From positions 124,001 to 188,000 of the forward strand of contig NW_003314340.1 in assembly GCF_000143415.4 (NCBI RefSeq): a stretch of 64,000 nt of DNA, in the 5' to 3' direction. The DNA comes from Selaginella moellendorffii. Taxonomy: Eukaryota; Streptophyta; Lycopodiopsida; Selaginellales; Selaginellaceae. The notes under the pieces are model-generated. The model saw only the letters and a list, made by a program, of their open reading frames with translations, had not been told where the DNA came from and searched no databases. Below are positions 34,765 through 46,053 of this stretch, in pieces. The position numbers were made by a program, and so were the translations under genes. Position 1 is the first letter of the stretch. Each line of letters starts with the position of its first letter.

Positions 34765-35600
34765 GGATTGACTAAGAATTTTGGCACAAAATTTCACAAG
34801 ATGATAGCTAGGGGGATTGTTTACATCCCCTCAGAAGCTCAACTCAAGATCTAACATAAACTTTACTAAGGTTTTTTTAGGGCATGGGGACTAAAGGTTG
34901 GAGGATCTTTAATGCTAGTGTTATGGAAACATAGCTCAGCAATGGAGAGATTGCCTTCTTTGTTAGATAATTTGAAAGCTTCACTCTTGGCATATTAAGA
35001 ATATTTCTTATAGACAAACGTGAGGAGACTTTAAGGGATTTTTGGATCTAATGCAAGGATTTCTACCATAATTGGGGCTAGTGGTAGATAAAGGTGATTC
35101 AATGTTACATGTGTAAGGGATCTATATATTTCTTTTCCAATGCCTATTTTGAAGTAAATGAAGTTTATGGCATTTCTCTAGTCCTTATAGTAAGGCTAGG
35201 ACTCTTTCGAAGATGAGCTAACACACTTGTCTCGTATGGGAGGAAAAGTAGTACACTCTAGCCTTGAGTTGAAGGACATTCACACCTTGCATGGAGCTAT
35301 GAATTAGAGTTTAATTGTGATTGGACACTATTTTGGCACCAAAAGCACATTGGTGGTGAAGCACTATATGGCAAATCTCACAAGTCATAGAGCGTAGCAA
35401 GTGGCTTCAAGTTTCACAGTCGAGTTATCTAGGAGGCAAACAACCCAAGAATAGCATTGGGAATTTATACTTGTAATTTTGCTAATTGCTCTTTGTGAGA
35501 TTGCACTCTCAATATTGTTTTAGTCTCTTTGGGATATAGAGTAATATACATATATATAACAAATAAGAGAGAATATAACTCTTGAAATCCCTCCTTTTAT
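34765..35600 (+). mobile_element. LINE 3'-end relic, plus strand
   Basis: The stretch 35200-35560 matches the reverse complement of 17600-17920 (GGAGGACATTCACACCT-like, GATTGGACACTATTTTGGCA, AGCACATTG-TGGT, TATGGCAA-TCTCA-AAGTCAT). It ends in an AT-rich tail. Therefore it is the 3' end of the same LINE family in the opposite orientation. Confidence 0.7.
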
Positions 35601-38400
35601 ATCCTATAAGTGTGGTGGGAATTTACAATTGATTATTTTGTGTAATTTTCTTGACTTTAAAAGCTCAATTTAGAATCGTAAATGAAGTTTCTAAGTGGAT
35701 TTCCCAATTTCCACTCTTCCACATCCCAGAACTTAATGCTCCATTTAAGTTGGTGTCTATGCATTAGAGCTGGTAGTAGCCACTAATATAGTTGTCACTA
35801 AAGGTATGGTGGTTTAGAGGAGTTTTCTCTTCTTCTTCTTTGAGATTTTCTTCTAGACACTCATTTTAAAGATTTTTGACATTAGCACATGTGGATGCCC
35901 TTTCATTGATATGCTACCTCATTCATTCACAGATGGACAAAATTTCCCTCTCATACCTCTTGTTTATCTTGAAAGTATTGAAGTAACTTTGTGGAGCCTT
36001 ATAAAATTGAATTAATTGCTCCACCACTTTTTGCTCTAATGCATCAATTCTAGATTCCCTTGGCTTGAGTTGCATCCTAACATCTCTAAAATTCCCTCTC
36101 ATGCCCAAACTATATAGTTGCTCTTAAAATATGGATGTGCTATTTATTTTCTTGGGTCTCTACTATAGCTACTAACTCTTGGTTGAGATATTGTCGGCAA
36201 CCGTCTTGATGAGGGTGCTCACCATGATGACATTAAGGAGGAGTTGTGCTCCATAATTGTAAGGTTCCACGGATTGTTACAATATTGGGATGGTCACTTG
36301 TCATTGGGGATATACTCATACTCATGTTTAAATGGTCATGAGTCATATCAACCCTACTAGTACTTTGGTGTGAAAGCCAAATCTACCATGCTCAAGTAGT
36401 TGGAGTTGACAAGTGTTGCTCAACCTTGACCAATTGGGTTGAGAAGTTGCTTCTAGTTTTTATTTAATTGCTACAGTAGTTGGATTCTCTATGTTGGTAA
36501 TTGGTGTAGTCTTAAGTAGTATGAGTTCAAGAATCTTGTCTTCAAGAACTTTCTATACAGGAATTTCTTATTCTAGTTCAGACACTTTCTTCTTTGTCTT
36601 GAGATTTTCTTTGTTGAGATTCTCCTACTCAAGAATTTTCCTTTTAGGATTTTCCTTTGCTAGATTCCCTAGCAATAAAATGACTTCTTTTAATTATAGT
36701 TGTCCTCTAACGCTTTGGGGAATGGTAAATTACCATTTGTTAATCTAAAACCTTCTTATTTGCAAGATTTGTTATGTTTTCCACTTTGAGAGTCTCTAGA
36801 AGAAATGTTTGAAGGAGGGGAATGATTGATTTCTTGCAAAGCCCTTTTTTCCTGAGTACTTTGGTGAGACTATTAAACTTTGAGTGAGTTTGTTGGCTAA
36901 ATATCTTGCAATATTGCTTCCCACTACCTTCAAGAGATTTCTATAGATGAAGATAATGATTTTGCTTAATGAGGTGTTTGATCTTTGGTATTCCAATGAC
37001 TCCATAAAGAAGTGAAAAATGTTTCTATAGTCTTCTTTCATGTTGATCATTTTCATGTATCTATCATTAATTCCCCACTTATGAGGAGCTTTCAAATTTA
37101 TCCTGCCAAGTCGTTTTGTAATTGTGTTGGCATCAATGTAGTGGTACATATTACCCACTACAATTGCTTGTGCTACATGATCATAGTTTCAAATGAGAGT
37201 GGTGTTCATCTCAATTTCCAAAAGTGCTAAAAAATCCTAAAGCTTCAATGTGATTAAGAAGGCTTGGAGTAAACAATCTCTCTTCTAACAAATCATTATG
37301 GGTGTAAGGATGCCTAGGGATCTCCTCTTCTTCTTCTTCTCTTTATTCTTCATCTTTTTCCTCTCTATCTTCAATGTTGGTTTTTAGCCTCTTTGCCTCT
37401 TTTAGGGTTTTCAACTTCGTGGGATGGAATTGGTTCTTCTATGAGTCTAGCTTTCTTGGTCCTTGGCATACCTTGATCTAGGGAGAAGAGTGCTCATGCC
37501 ATAGAAATTTGGTTAAATGCTAAATCTCAAAAATTTTGCAAAAGCTTGCATTGGTATTTTTTAAGTTTGTTGATGTTAATGGTCTAGAGTTCCTCCCCAA
37601 CTAAAGTTTTTTACTTTGTTATGCTAAGGTTTTCAATCTTTACAATTATAATGGCCTTTCTCATCTTTTTTTTGCATTTTTTTTGCTAAGATTTTGGATA
37701 TTTCTTCAAATTTGTTTTCTAATTTAGAATCTCTAATTCCTTCAATTTTTTTTTGCACTCATTGAATGTTTTATGGCACGCTTGTATAGCATTGAAAGTC
37801 CCTCAATCTTTCTTTCATAAAGTTTCTCAAGTTTTATTATTTCTCCAAGTTAATGGCTATGTGGAGCAATGGTACAATATCCAAAAGCATATTTAAATGG
37901 TGTATAATTTATTAAGGCTTTGTACGTAGTGTGATATACCTATATTGCATTGTGGATTCTCTCATCCTGTCTCTCTAGTTATTTTCACTATTTTCTTAAG
38001 GATTCTTTTCAAGGTTTTATTTATTAACACTACTTAGCCATTTCCTTGCAAGTAGTATGGCATTGTAGTTGATGATAAGTTCATGAATGAAAATCTTAAT
38101 GGTGTTACTTTATGACAAGTTCACAAGATAAACCATATCTTGTGATAATTATGTTGTATAAGAATTTTATTGTCTTCTTTGCAGTTGTTTATTTCATTGA
38201 CTTTTTGCCCACTTAATCATGTAAGTTTTCACAATTTATTGCACTTTATATAGATAATATTCTTCACCCTTTTTGAATTTTATTAAAGTTGTTTCTGTCT
38301 CTATCACACTATATTCTTCTAAGAATATTTATGATACTTTACTACATTTAAGAATGGTGAATTGTAAGCCATAGTTGATTCCCATCTCTAAAGCTTTGCA
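35601..38400. other. AT-rich relic DNA, no gene recognised
   Basis: Frames up to 120 codons exist (for example 36796-37158 on the minus strand) but have no recognised domain. Decayed copia sequence probably begins near 38000 on the plus strand, since the copia domain that follows is in the right place for it. Confidence 0.5.
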
Positions 38401-38439
38401 CTTCTTCTACTGCTTTTACTAATGTTTTAGAGTATCAAA

Positions 38440-39110
38440 ATTTAGTTGGTATACTAATGTATATTGCTAATGCTACTAGGCCAAATATTGTATATATTCC
38501 TAAATCCTTAGGGCAATATCTCATAGCTCCACAAATTATTCATTAGAAGGCAGCAAAATGAGTTCTTCAATATTTTAAAAGCATTATTAATATGAGATCA
38601 CTTATACTTGTTTTGGAATTTATTCTATACATTGATTCAGATTAAGCTAGTGCAGTTAATGACTCTTATTGATCTACAAGAGGCTTGTTTCCTTATAAAT
38701 TCTAGTTGCCTCTTGGTTTTCTAAGCATCAATAGTGCATAGCAATATTTTCTATAAAAATAAAATATTTTCAGCTAGTCTAGCCACTCAAGAAATCATAT
38801 GACTTTATAGACTACTTACTGAGTTGGGACATTCTTCGTCACTCCCCACATCCATATATTATGATAATCAATCTACTATTATTTTGGCTAAAGATTCAGC
38901 CCTTCACTCAAAGTCTAAGCATATCAACATACTATCAGTATGTTTAATTTGAAATATGCCTCTTTGGCTACCTTTATTATGAAATATGTGGAGTCTTGGC
39001 CACTGATGCCCTGGTTAATGATTTAAGTGAGTAGTTTTTCATGTTTTGTTAATAGTGTCCATAATCTTATATCTTATGTTTTACTTTGCCTCTACATATC
39101 TGTAGGGGGG
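38440..39110 (+). mobile_element. Ty1-copia pol relic (end of reverse transcriptase and RNase H)
   Basis: With stops ignored the translation shows L-V-G-x-L-M-Y-I-A-N-A-T-R-P-N-I, then Y-I-D-S-D and Y-Y-D-N-Q-S-T-I-I-L-A-K, and H-S-K-S-K-H-I. These are characteristic of the copia RNase H region. A purine-rich GGGGGGAAGG (about 39102) follows, where a polypurine tract before the 3' LTR would be. No LTR pair was identified. Confidence 0.75.
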
Positions 39111-40180
39111 AAGGATATAGATAATTTATAGAAAATATAGGGTAGTAGTTATTAGGGATTAGAGGACTACCTTAAAGTAGTGTAAGCTAACATTTTAGTT
39201 TATGTGAACTTAAATAGTTATATGATGATCTAGTCTATACATATCAAGGATTATGTATTAGGGCATATTTTAACCTACCTTACTTCAAGGAGATCACAAC
39301 ACCCGCAGTAGCTTATGGAAATCTCACATACTCCAAGATGAAGCTTGAAGTGCTGTAGACAAAGCTGTCGAATGCACTTGCCGCCCAAAAACAAGAGCTC
39401 ACAACCACTCCTAAACGAAGTGCTGCTCGGCACTATTGCTGGGTGTTGTGCGGCCCAACCATACTGCTGGAGCGCCGCCTATTGAGGCTGCCACGAGCTC
39501 CCATGTCAAGCAACCATGGGTGATGCTCACCGTGCCCATGGATGGAGCTCACAGCGCCCATCACAGCAAGATGGGAATATGCAAGTACTCTCTACCAGCA
39601 ATCTCAAAATCAAGGTCAATAAAGTCAAGGATCAAGGCTTACATGACTGCTTGGACGTCGTCCTGGACAATAGCAAAAGGAAGTGGAGTAGATGTATCCA
39701 AGTATTGCTTGCAAATAGAATTTTTTCGAAAGTTTCACATCCTTAATTTTCTGATTAGCTTTTCATGGTGATAAATGTATGATTGGCAACTTGCTATTCT
39801 TCTGCAGATCAATTTTGTCTTTGAATCTGCACTCACACCCGCCGATAGGGCCTAAACTTGCCACCAGGTGGAACTCCCGGCGGCCCATGGGAGCTCCACT
39901 ACTGTTTAGATTCCTTTCAGCTGAATATATAGATATGGTTTGTTTCATGGATGCAATGTATAATCATTACAAATTACATAATAAATTCTCTTGTTGTATA
40001 GGTGCAATCGAGGGTGAGTCAAAGTCTCTTCCAGAAACTGATAGATCATGGAAAGTCGGTCACTTGAATTTTCACGTTCATATCATATACGTAGCAAATA
40101 CGTAATTGCAATGCGAACAAAACTATACTCTAGATTTTCAAAAGTTGTGATGTAACCCAAGGACTTCGCTTGCAACCCAC
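39111..40180. other. Intergenic, no gene recognised
   Basis: Possible copia 3' LTR sequence just after 39111, then a higher-GC stretch (39280-39700) with short frames that have no recognisable domain. The base composition changes here from AT-rich relic DNA to the gene island. Confidence 0.5.
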
Positions 40181-40184
40181 CCGC

Positions 40185-40192
40185 TATATAAA
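40185..40192 (+). promoter_or_regulatory. TATA box of the first hevein-like gene
   Basis: TATATAAA lies about 70 bases before the ATG at 40262, in a region otherwise balanced in base composition. Confidence 0.7.
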
Positions 40193-40261
40193 TGCACCCC
40201 GCCTCTCCATTCAATCAAACACTGCTCAGCTCTATCCATAGTTAAAGTGTTACTGTTTGCA

Positions 40262-40498
40262 ATGGCGTCCCTTCGTGCTGTCGCTGCTTTCTTCTTGTGC
40301 ATGCTCGTTGTTGCAATGGTGGAGCACGCCAATGTGGTGGAAGCTCAGGCAGCCTGTGCAACCCGTCCCTGTTGCGGTCCTCAGGGTGGAGGAGGCCGCT
40401 GCAACCCGGGCCTGTGCTGCAGCCAGTTTGGCTACTGCGGATCGACATCTGATTACTGTGGTGCGGGCTGCCAGCCTCGCTATGGAAGATGCAACTAA
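40262..40498 (+). CDS. Hevein-like antimicrobial peptide, 10 cysteines
   Basis: A single-exon 78-residue pre-protein. Residues 1-29 form a signal peptide (hydrophobic A-A-F-F-L-C-M-L-V-V-A-M, cleavage probably after V-E-A). The mature peptide carries one chitin-binding type 1 domain: C-C-G-P-Q-G-G-G-G-R-C, C-C-S-Q-F-G-Y-C-G, D-Y-C-G-x-G-C. The serine and aromatic residues that bind N-acetylglucosamine are in place. There are ten cysteines: the eight of hevein plus two in the extra C-A-T-R-P-C lead. The start at 40262 is chosen over the upstream in-frame ATG at 40247 because it gives a normal signal peptide and matches the paralogue at 41848. It is predicted to be secreted and to act on fungal chitin. 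Confidence 0.9.
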   Translation: MASLRAVAAFFLCMLVVAMVEHANVVEAQAACATRPCCGPQGGGGRCNPGLCCSQFGYCGSTSDYCGAGCQPRYGRCN

Positions 40499-41759
40499 AT
40501 ATTCCATATAATGTGCTAGACACCTGCAACATGAAAGTTGCGAATAATATCTAAATAAGCACTGGTGTCCTTTATTCTCTTTTTATATATATGGTGTAAT
40601 GTTACCAAGCTGAACGCATTAAGCATCTCATCCAATGCAATCTCCTTCGTCATGACGCCCAATGCGCTGCAGGTTAGTGTGGTGGATTCCTTCCACTGCA
40701 TGAAATAGCTTTTCTTTTACAGCATTCATCTGAATTGGACCTGCTATTTCTCCCTTGGCTTGGCATTCAAATTAAGCAGTGAACAGAAAGCGTACAGGAG
40801 CGGCCTGGTGTAAGACCTCAGATTGACTTTTTATTCAGGGCTTCAATGTAGAAATCGCAGTGATCTGTTGAGTGCTAGAGCAGCAGCATCCTCTCTTTGC
40901 ATCGGCTGTTTTTTAAGGCAGACTGTACGAATTTATAATGTTCATGGTCGTAACATGTTATGTGGCACTTGAGCATTGCTATCGCACTAGCTTATCTCTT
41001 AGCTGCGCAGCTAAGAAAGAAGTTGAGTCCAACCAGAAGGACTGGGCTGTGATTCACATAATAAACATTTTGGTTTTACCAAGCAAGGTTGGCTCTATCA
41101 CTTGAGATGCACAGCCGTCTGGGCGCTATATCTAGAGTGGTAGGATTGTAGTTGCAATGGTTTCAATGCCAATATCTTTTATTTGATGATATTACTATGA
41201 CAACAAGAGATTGGCGATTGTTCGTGGGGCTGATTCAAATTGCCAGGCATAGAGCTGGATTTACTGGAACAAGCTTCTTATAAAATTCATACACCGGCAA
41301 TAACGTGCAATAAAAAGGAATCAAGACTCAAGAATCTAACATCTAGCTTACAACTAGGTCATGATCTTCTTTTAACTTGCGTTCATTTTTGAGGAATTAC
41401 AGCTTGCTTTTGAGACTGGAAGGGAGAGCACAGCTCCAAGGCCTAGGAATCCTGTGCTGGTGCACATGATCCTGAGCCACCATGGCATGCGCCGCCATTG
41501 GAAGGAGAGAATTGAGTGCGAGAGAAATAAAAGCTGCAATGGATAGCCGTTGAAAAACCACACATCCAACCTTCTAAAGTCTCTACTGTCACAGCTTTAT
41601 GACCAGACTGGCATCAGTTTTTTGACATTTGAACTTGCTACAGTGGCATCTTGCGGGTGCAGCGGACAGAAAAAAGAATCAGAAACACAAGAACAAGAAA
41701 ACAAGGCTAGATACTGAAAAACAAAACTGGAAACCAAACTTCTATCTTCTACCTTATTT
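40499..41759. other. Intergenic between the two hevein-like genes
   Basis: No gene was recognised in about 1.26 kb. Open frames are short and in random positions. Confidence 0.6.
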
Positions 41760-41812
41760 TGACAGTGCTTGTTCCATGTGAAGTGTGAAAGTTTAATTAC
41801 CCAAATAGCAGC

Positions 41813-41836
41813 ACTCTCTCTCTCTCTCTCTCTCTC
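41813..41836 (+). repeat. (CT)n tract in the 5' leader of the second hevein-like gene
   Basis: A run of CT dinucleotides ends about 12 bases before the ATG at 41848. Such tracts are common in plant 5' leaders and may influence initiation or transcription. Confidence 0.9.
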
Positions 41837-41847
41837 CAAGTTTGTGA

Positions 41848-42084
41848 ATGGCATCTGTTCGATTTGGAGCTCTCACTGCTCTCTTCCTGTTCGTGCTCGT
41901 TATCGCAATGGCCGGTGTCATGGTGGAAGCTCAGGGAGAGTGCGCAAACGGGCCGTGTTGCGGTGCTCAGGGTGGCGGAGGCGTCTGCACCTCGACCCTG
42001 TGCTGCAGCCAGTTCGGCTTCTGCGGATGGTCGAGTGATTTCTGTGGAGCGGGCTGCCAGAAGGGATACGGCAGCTGCAACTAA
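41848..42084 (+). CDS. Hevein-like antimicrobial peptide, second tandem copy
   Basis: A 78-residue single-exon paralogue of the gene at 40262. It has a signal peptide of about 29 residues ending V-E-A and then one hevein domain with the same ten cysteines (C-A-N-G-P-C-C, C-C-S-Q-F-G-F-C-G-W, D-F-C-G-A-G-C). The tyrosines of the first copy are replaced by phenylalanine or tryptophan at two sugar-contact positions, which is conservative. It probably arose by tandem duplication. Predicted to be secreted and to bind chitin. Confidence 0.9.
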   Translation: MASVRFGALTALFLFVLVIAMAGVMVEAQGECANGPCCGAQGGGGVCTSTLCCSQFGFCGWSSDFCGAGCQKGYGSCN

Positions 42085-42492
42085 CACCAAAGTTTGCCAG
42101 AAACTAGTTTCAATCTGTAGCCACTCTCGCCACTCTGGATCAATAAGTCACATGGCCATGTTTCCATTGATTCTTAAGACTTGATCAATTTCCAAAACGT
42201 TCAATATTACATGTTTTAGATCCATGAAAAAGGGCGAAAGGTGGTGGATCGAGATTAGGGCTTGTTTTAATACATCTAAAACAACGTTTCTTCTTGGTCT
42301 AGAAAACGCCGTCCACCAAATTGTGTAGAGAAGCTCCTGAGAAGTTTCTCTTGACTTGATATCAAACCATCCACGCAACTTTGCCTTAGCAACAAAATTG
42401 CGCAACTTAGCAAGCGCAAACAGACCCAGAAAAGAGTCGCAACGAGGAAGAGAGATCCAGAGATGAAGCAAGCCCTGGTAAAGTAAAAGAAA
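42085..42492. other. Intergenic, no gene seen
   Basis: About 400 bases of leader/intergenic DNA before the glycosyltransferase. Minus-strand frames here continue into the glycosyltransferase exon as shadows. Confidence 0.6.
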
Positions 42493-44006
42493 ATGGTAGC
42501 AATGGGGAAGAACAAGGGCCATGTCGTCGCAGTACCTTTCCCGGCCCAGGGCCATATGTCGCCAATGCTCCATCTTTGCAAGCGCATCGCGGCCGATGGC
42601 TACCGCGTCTCGTTCGTCAATCCCAGCAGCATACACGAGCAGATGGTCCGCCGCTGGAAGCCATCGCCAGGCCTGGACATCCACCTGGATCAGCTCCCAT
42701 TCTCAGTCCACATCCCCCACGGCATGGACACTTACGCGGCGCTCAACTTGAGCTGGTTCTTCGACGAGCTCGCCACCATGTCCGCCTCGCTCACCGAGCT
42801 CCTCCACAGATTCTCGGACGAGGGAGCTCCGGCTTGCTGCGTCATCTCGGATGTCTTCCTGCCGTGGACTCAGGACGTCGCCAACAAAGCTGGAATCCCG
42901 CGAGTTGTCCTCTGGGCGTCTGGTGCGACGTGGTCGGTGTTCGAGACCTATGCAAAGGAGCTGTCAGAGAGAGGTCACTTGCCATTGAAAGGTAAGCAAG
43001 CACTTACCTTTGGGGAAAAGCTCTGGACCGGAACGTAACGTTGGCTGTGTTTGCAGACTCGGATGTTTTCGACGATAGCTGCACCATCGACTATCTTCCG
43101 GGAGTCACTCCGCTTCCAGCATCCGCCATCCCGACTTACATGAGAATCACAGAAAAACGCTGGGTGGAGCTCATACTAGAGAGGTGTGAAAGCATCTGGC
43201 GTCGAGAAACTCCGTGGATACTTGTCAACTCTTTCTACGAGCTGGAGCAGATCACTTTCGACTCGATGGTTAAGGAGTTTGGCGAGAACTACGTCCCGAT
43301 CGGCCCACTGTTCTTGCGTGACGGTCGTGACGGTGAGTCGGCAGGGCCCGAAAATGTCTTGCTGCGCGACCAGAGTATGGAATCGCTGGAGTGGCTCGAC
43401 CAGCAGAAGGAATCGTCGGTGCTCTACATATCCTTCGGTAGCATCGCCGCTATTAGCAAGGAACAGTTTGAAGAACTGTCTGGAGCTCTTGAGGACTTGC
43501 AGCAGCCGTTCCTGTGGGTAGTGCGGCCGGAGCTCTTCACAAACTTCACGCCGGAGTTCCAAACTTCATATGCGAGCTTCTGCGAGAGGACCAAGGCGCT
43601 GGGAATGGTGATACCTTGGGGAACCCAGCTGCAAATCCTACAGCACCCGGCTCTTGGAGGATTCCTCACACACTGCGGCTGGAACTCCATCATCGAGAGC
43701 ATTGCCAATGGCGTTCCTATGATTGCTTGGCCGTGGGGAGCGGAGCAGAACACCAACGCCAAGCTCATAACAGTCGACTGGAAAGTTGCCTCCAAACTTC
43801 CAACCAGGGGTTACTTCGAGCTCGTCCCAAAGTCCGAGATTGCCAAGGCCATCAAAGCCGTGACGGACGACGGGCAGGAGCGGGCTGTCCTCCAAGAAAA
43901 CGTACAGCGTCTGAAGAAGCTGGCCAGGAAAGCTATTCTCGACGGAGGGCAGTCTTTGTTGAATCTGGAGAAGTTCCTTGACCAGATCGGTCAATGGGCT
44001 TCTTGA
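42493..44006 (+). CDS. UDP-glycosyltransferase (family 1, plant secondary metabolism type)
   Basis: Two exons, 42493-42991 and 43057-44006, with a 65-bp GT-AG intron in phase 1, give 482 residues, the usual length. The catalytic histidine is His21 in P-F-P-A-Q-G-H. The partnering aspartate is in I-S-D-V-F-L at about residue 118. The PSPG box that binds the UDP-sugar runs from about residue 354 (W-G-T-Q-L-Q-I-L) through H-C-G-W-N-S, to W-P-W-G-A-E-Q-N. The final glutamine of the box is consistent with glucose as donor. The enzyme would transfer a sugar to a small hydrophobic acceptor in the cytosol. The acceptor is not predictable. The N-terminal part is closest in style to UGT86-like and other lycophyte UGTs. 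An upstream alternative ATG three codons in is possible. Confidence 0.93.
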
Positions 44007-44165
44007 AAGCTGTTCTCGATACGTTCTTCGCTGACCAGCGCATAATAGCTTGTTGCATTCAGCTGCTCTCTCTCCCACTGCTCCCTCCCTCCCCGTGTCT
44101 GTACCGTCCTCCCTGTGTGACGGCGCAAAGTCGAGTCAAGTGAACTGTCCATTTAGTTGAGACTT

Positions 44166-45563
44166 TCAGCCCTGTACGACCTTGGCCGCAGCAGCAGTGT
44201 CGCATTCGGCGGCAGCGCTGCCGACCTTCCTTTCCCCATAACTGTGCAGAACCTTGAGCAGCTTCACAGCTTTGCGCCTCGCCCTCTGCGTGCAATGGCT
44301 CTGGAGCAGCAGCAGCAAGGACGTCGAAGCCCGCGCTTGAAAGGCCATCTCCAGTGCCTCCTCATTGCTGTCCAAAGGAGTGCTGGTCTCGGTGCAAATA
44401 ACGGAGCACAGCACCCCCGCTGCGTACTCCGTCCCACGGTCCGACACCCTGAGAATCATGCTCAGTAGCAAAGGAATCGCCAGCGCGTGGCGCAGGATTG
44501 CCGCTCTTCCCTCCAAAGTCGTCGACAGCAGCTCCAAAGTTGCTAGCATCCTCTCGGAAGTCACCCCTTTGGCTTCCGTGAGCAGCTCCAGCAAACTTGC
44601 CACCACCCCTGCCTTGACTGCTGCCACCCGGTTGTCCTTGCTCAAGCACAGCGCTAGCAACGCCTTCACCCCACACTTGACAAGCTGCTCCTCACGCTCG
44701 CTCAAGAGTCCCACCACTGCTTCCAAAAAACTCCCAGCGTCTAACGTATCAACCTGCTGTTCTTCGCTTTGAGAGACCGCCGAGAGCATGACTACAAGCG
44801 TCGTAGCCGCCACCTTAGACGAGCTTGGACCTGTTCGAAGGAGCCGCTCTAGCACCGAACTAATGCCTGGAGCCCGAGCTATTGCTTCCAACACTAAGTC
44901 GCTACTACTAGAAAGAGTGACGAGCAAACTAAACACTACATCCAATACCTCCGCAGACTTATCTATATCGTTGCCCTCGTCCGACACCAAGAACGCCACA
45001 AGCTCGCTGTGGAGTCCCATCTTCACCATCGTCTGGCGATTCCGCGATGAAACCGCCAGTGAGCTCAGCGATCTTAGAGCCTGTGACGAACAGCACCTGG
45101 AGCTTATGACCTCCCTGACAAGATCCTCCAGAGACCGTGGCTGTTGATGCTTCTCTAAACATCCCAGTTCCTGGATTCTTACCCGTGGCGATTCTACGCG
45201 AGGACTGATCACATCGATCGTGGCCAAGTACCGACTGCCGGCATTGCCCCTGACGCTGCGATTGTGTAATTTGAGGGCAAGCTCCCATTGCGTCGAGCTC
45301 GGCACTCTCTGGAATCTCCTGTTGCATTCTTGCCTCTCTGCCGCCTCCGCCGCGACCCTATTCTCTTTGTCATCGCTGCAAGAGGAGGCGATCGTCGTGG
45401 TCGCTACCGATGACGCCGATGAGGAGCTGCGATCCTGCGGCACAGCTGGAGATGGCGTGCAAGGGCTGAGGACCACATCCGAGCACGCGCCAAACATCCC
45501 GCACGAGAAAATCTGCGCTGGCTTCACATATTTCAGCCGCGGATGATGCCGCCGCAGCTTCAT
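44166..45563 (-). CDS. Armadillo-repeat protein related to plant U-box proteins, lacking a U-box
   Basis: An intronless frame of 465 residues from the ATG at 45563 (472 from 45584). The second ATG is preferred because it gives the M-K-L-R-R-H-H-P-R-L-K opening followed by a Y-V-K-P-A-Q-I-F-S-C-G-M-F segment, as in a plant family of short ARM proteins. A serine-rich linker and a predicted disordered stretch follow. From about residue 140 leucine-rich helical repeats of ARM type run to the end (S-L-E-D-L-V-R-E-V, A-L-R-S-L-S-S-L-A, V-K-C-G-V-K-A-L-L-A-L-C). There is no recognisable U-box, so ubiquitin-ligase activity is not expected. It probably is a protein-interaction scaffold. It converges with the glycosyltransferase, 160 bp between stops. 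Confidence 0.8.
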   Translation of the reverse strand: MKLRRHHPRLKYVKPAQIFSCGMFGACSDVVLSPCTPSPAVPQDRSSSSASSVATTTIASSCSDDKENRVAAEAAERQECNRRFQRVPSSTQWELALKLHNRSVRGNAGSRYLATIDVISPRVESPRVRIQELGCLEKHQQPRSLEDLVREVISSRCCSSQALRSLSSLAVSSRNRQTMVKMGLHSELVAFLVSDEGNDIDKSAEVLDVVFSLLVTLSSSSDLVLEAIARAPGISSVLERLLRTGPSSSKVAATTLVVMLSAVSQSEEQQVDTLDAGSFLEAVVGLLSEREEQLVKCGVKALLALCLSKDNRVAAVKAGVVASLLELLTEAKGVTSERMLATLELLSTTLEGRAAILRHALAIPLLLSMILRVSDRGTEYAAGVLCSVICTETSTPLDSNEEALEMAFQARASTSLLLLLQSHCTQRARRKAVKLLKVLHSYGERKVGSAAAECDTAAAAKVVQG

Positions 45564-46053
45564 CGATGCGCCTCGATCAAGCACAAAGATCGAAATCTAT
45601 CGGCGCCGAAAGGAAGATCGAAGCGCGGAAGGAGAAGAACCCTGACAGAGCTAGCCCGATCGAAGCGCCGCGGATGATTGCTGGATTCCCCCTCGCATTT
45701 CTCTATAACCCTGGCAGCATTCTCTGGCGCGCGCCAATAACCTGAAGCCCTCCACCATTCGATCAGTCGATCCAACGGCAGCCGCGGCCCACCACGTGGC
45801 AATCAAACATATTTTGGAATCCGAGCCGTTAAAACCCCAAACGCAGCGATCGCGACCGTCCATCTGGCATTCTGTTCACACGAACAAGCGTGGCTCTCAA
45901 TAAATGGACCCGAGAAACGAATACAGGAGAAGAACGTTGATTCAAACCATAGACGATTTTGGCGGTTAGCTGACTCTTTGACCGCCCGCCTCGAACGAAT
46001 ATTCACGCCAGGTGTACGGGCATATCCCATGCCTTTATTGCCTACACGGAGCT
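45564..46053. other. Promoter/3' region between the ARM protein and FAH genes
   Basis: 490 bp between the start codon of one minus-strand gene and the stop codon of the next, holding the ARM gene's promoter and the FAH 3' UTR. No separate gene was seen. Confidence 0.6.

Noticed and set aside
36796-37158. 120-codon minus-strand frame as a gene
   Set aside because: It lies in AT-rich relic DNA, matches no family I can recognise, and has no clear start context.
42148-42684. 178-codon minus-strand frame over the start of the glycosyltransferase
   Set aside because: It is antisense to a well-supported exon and has no recognisable domain.
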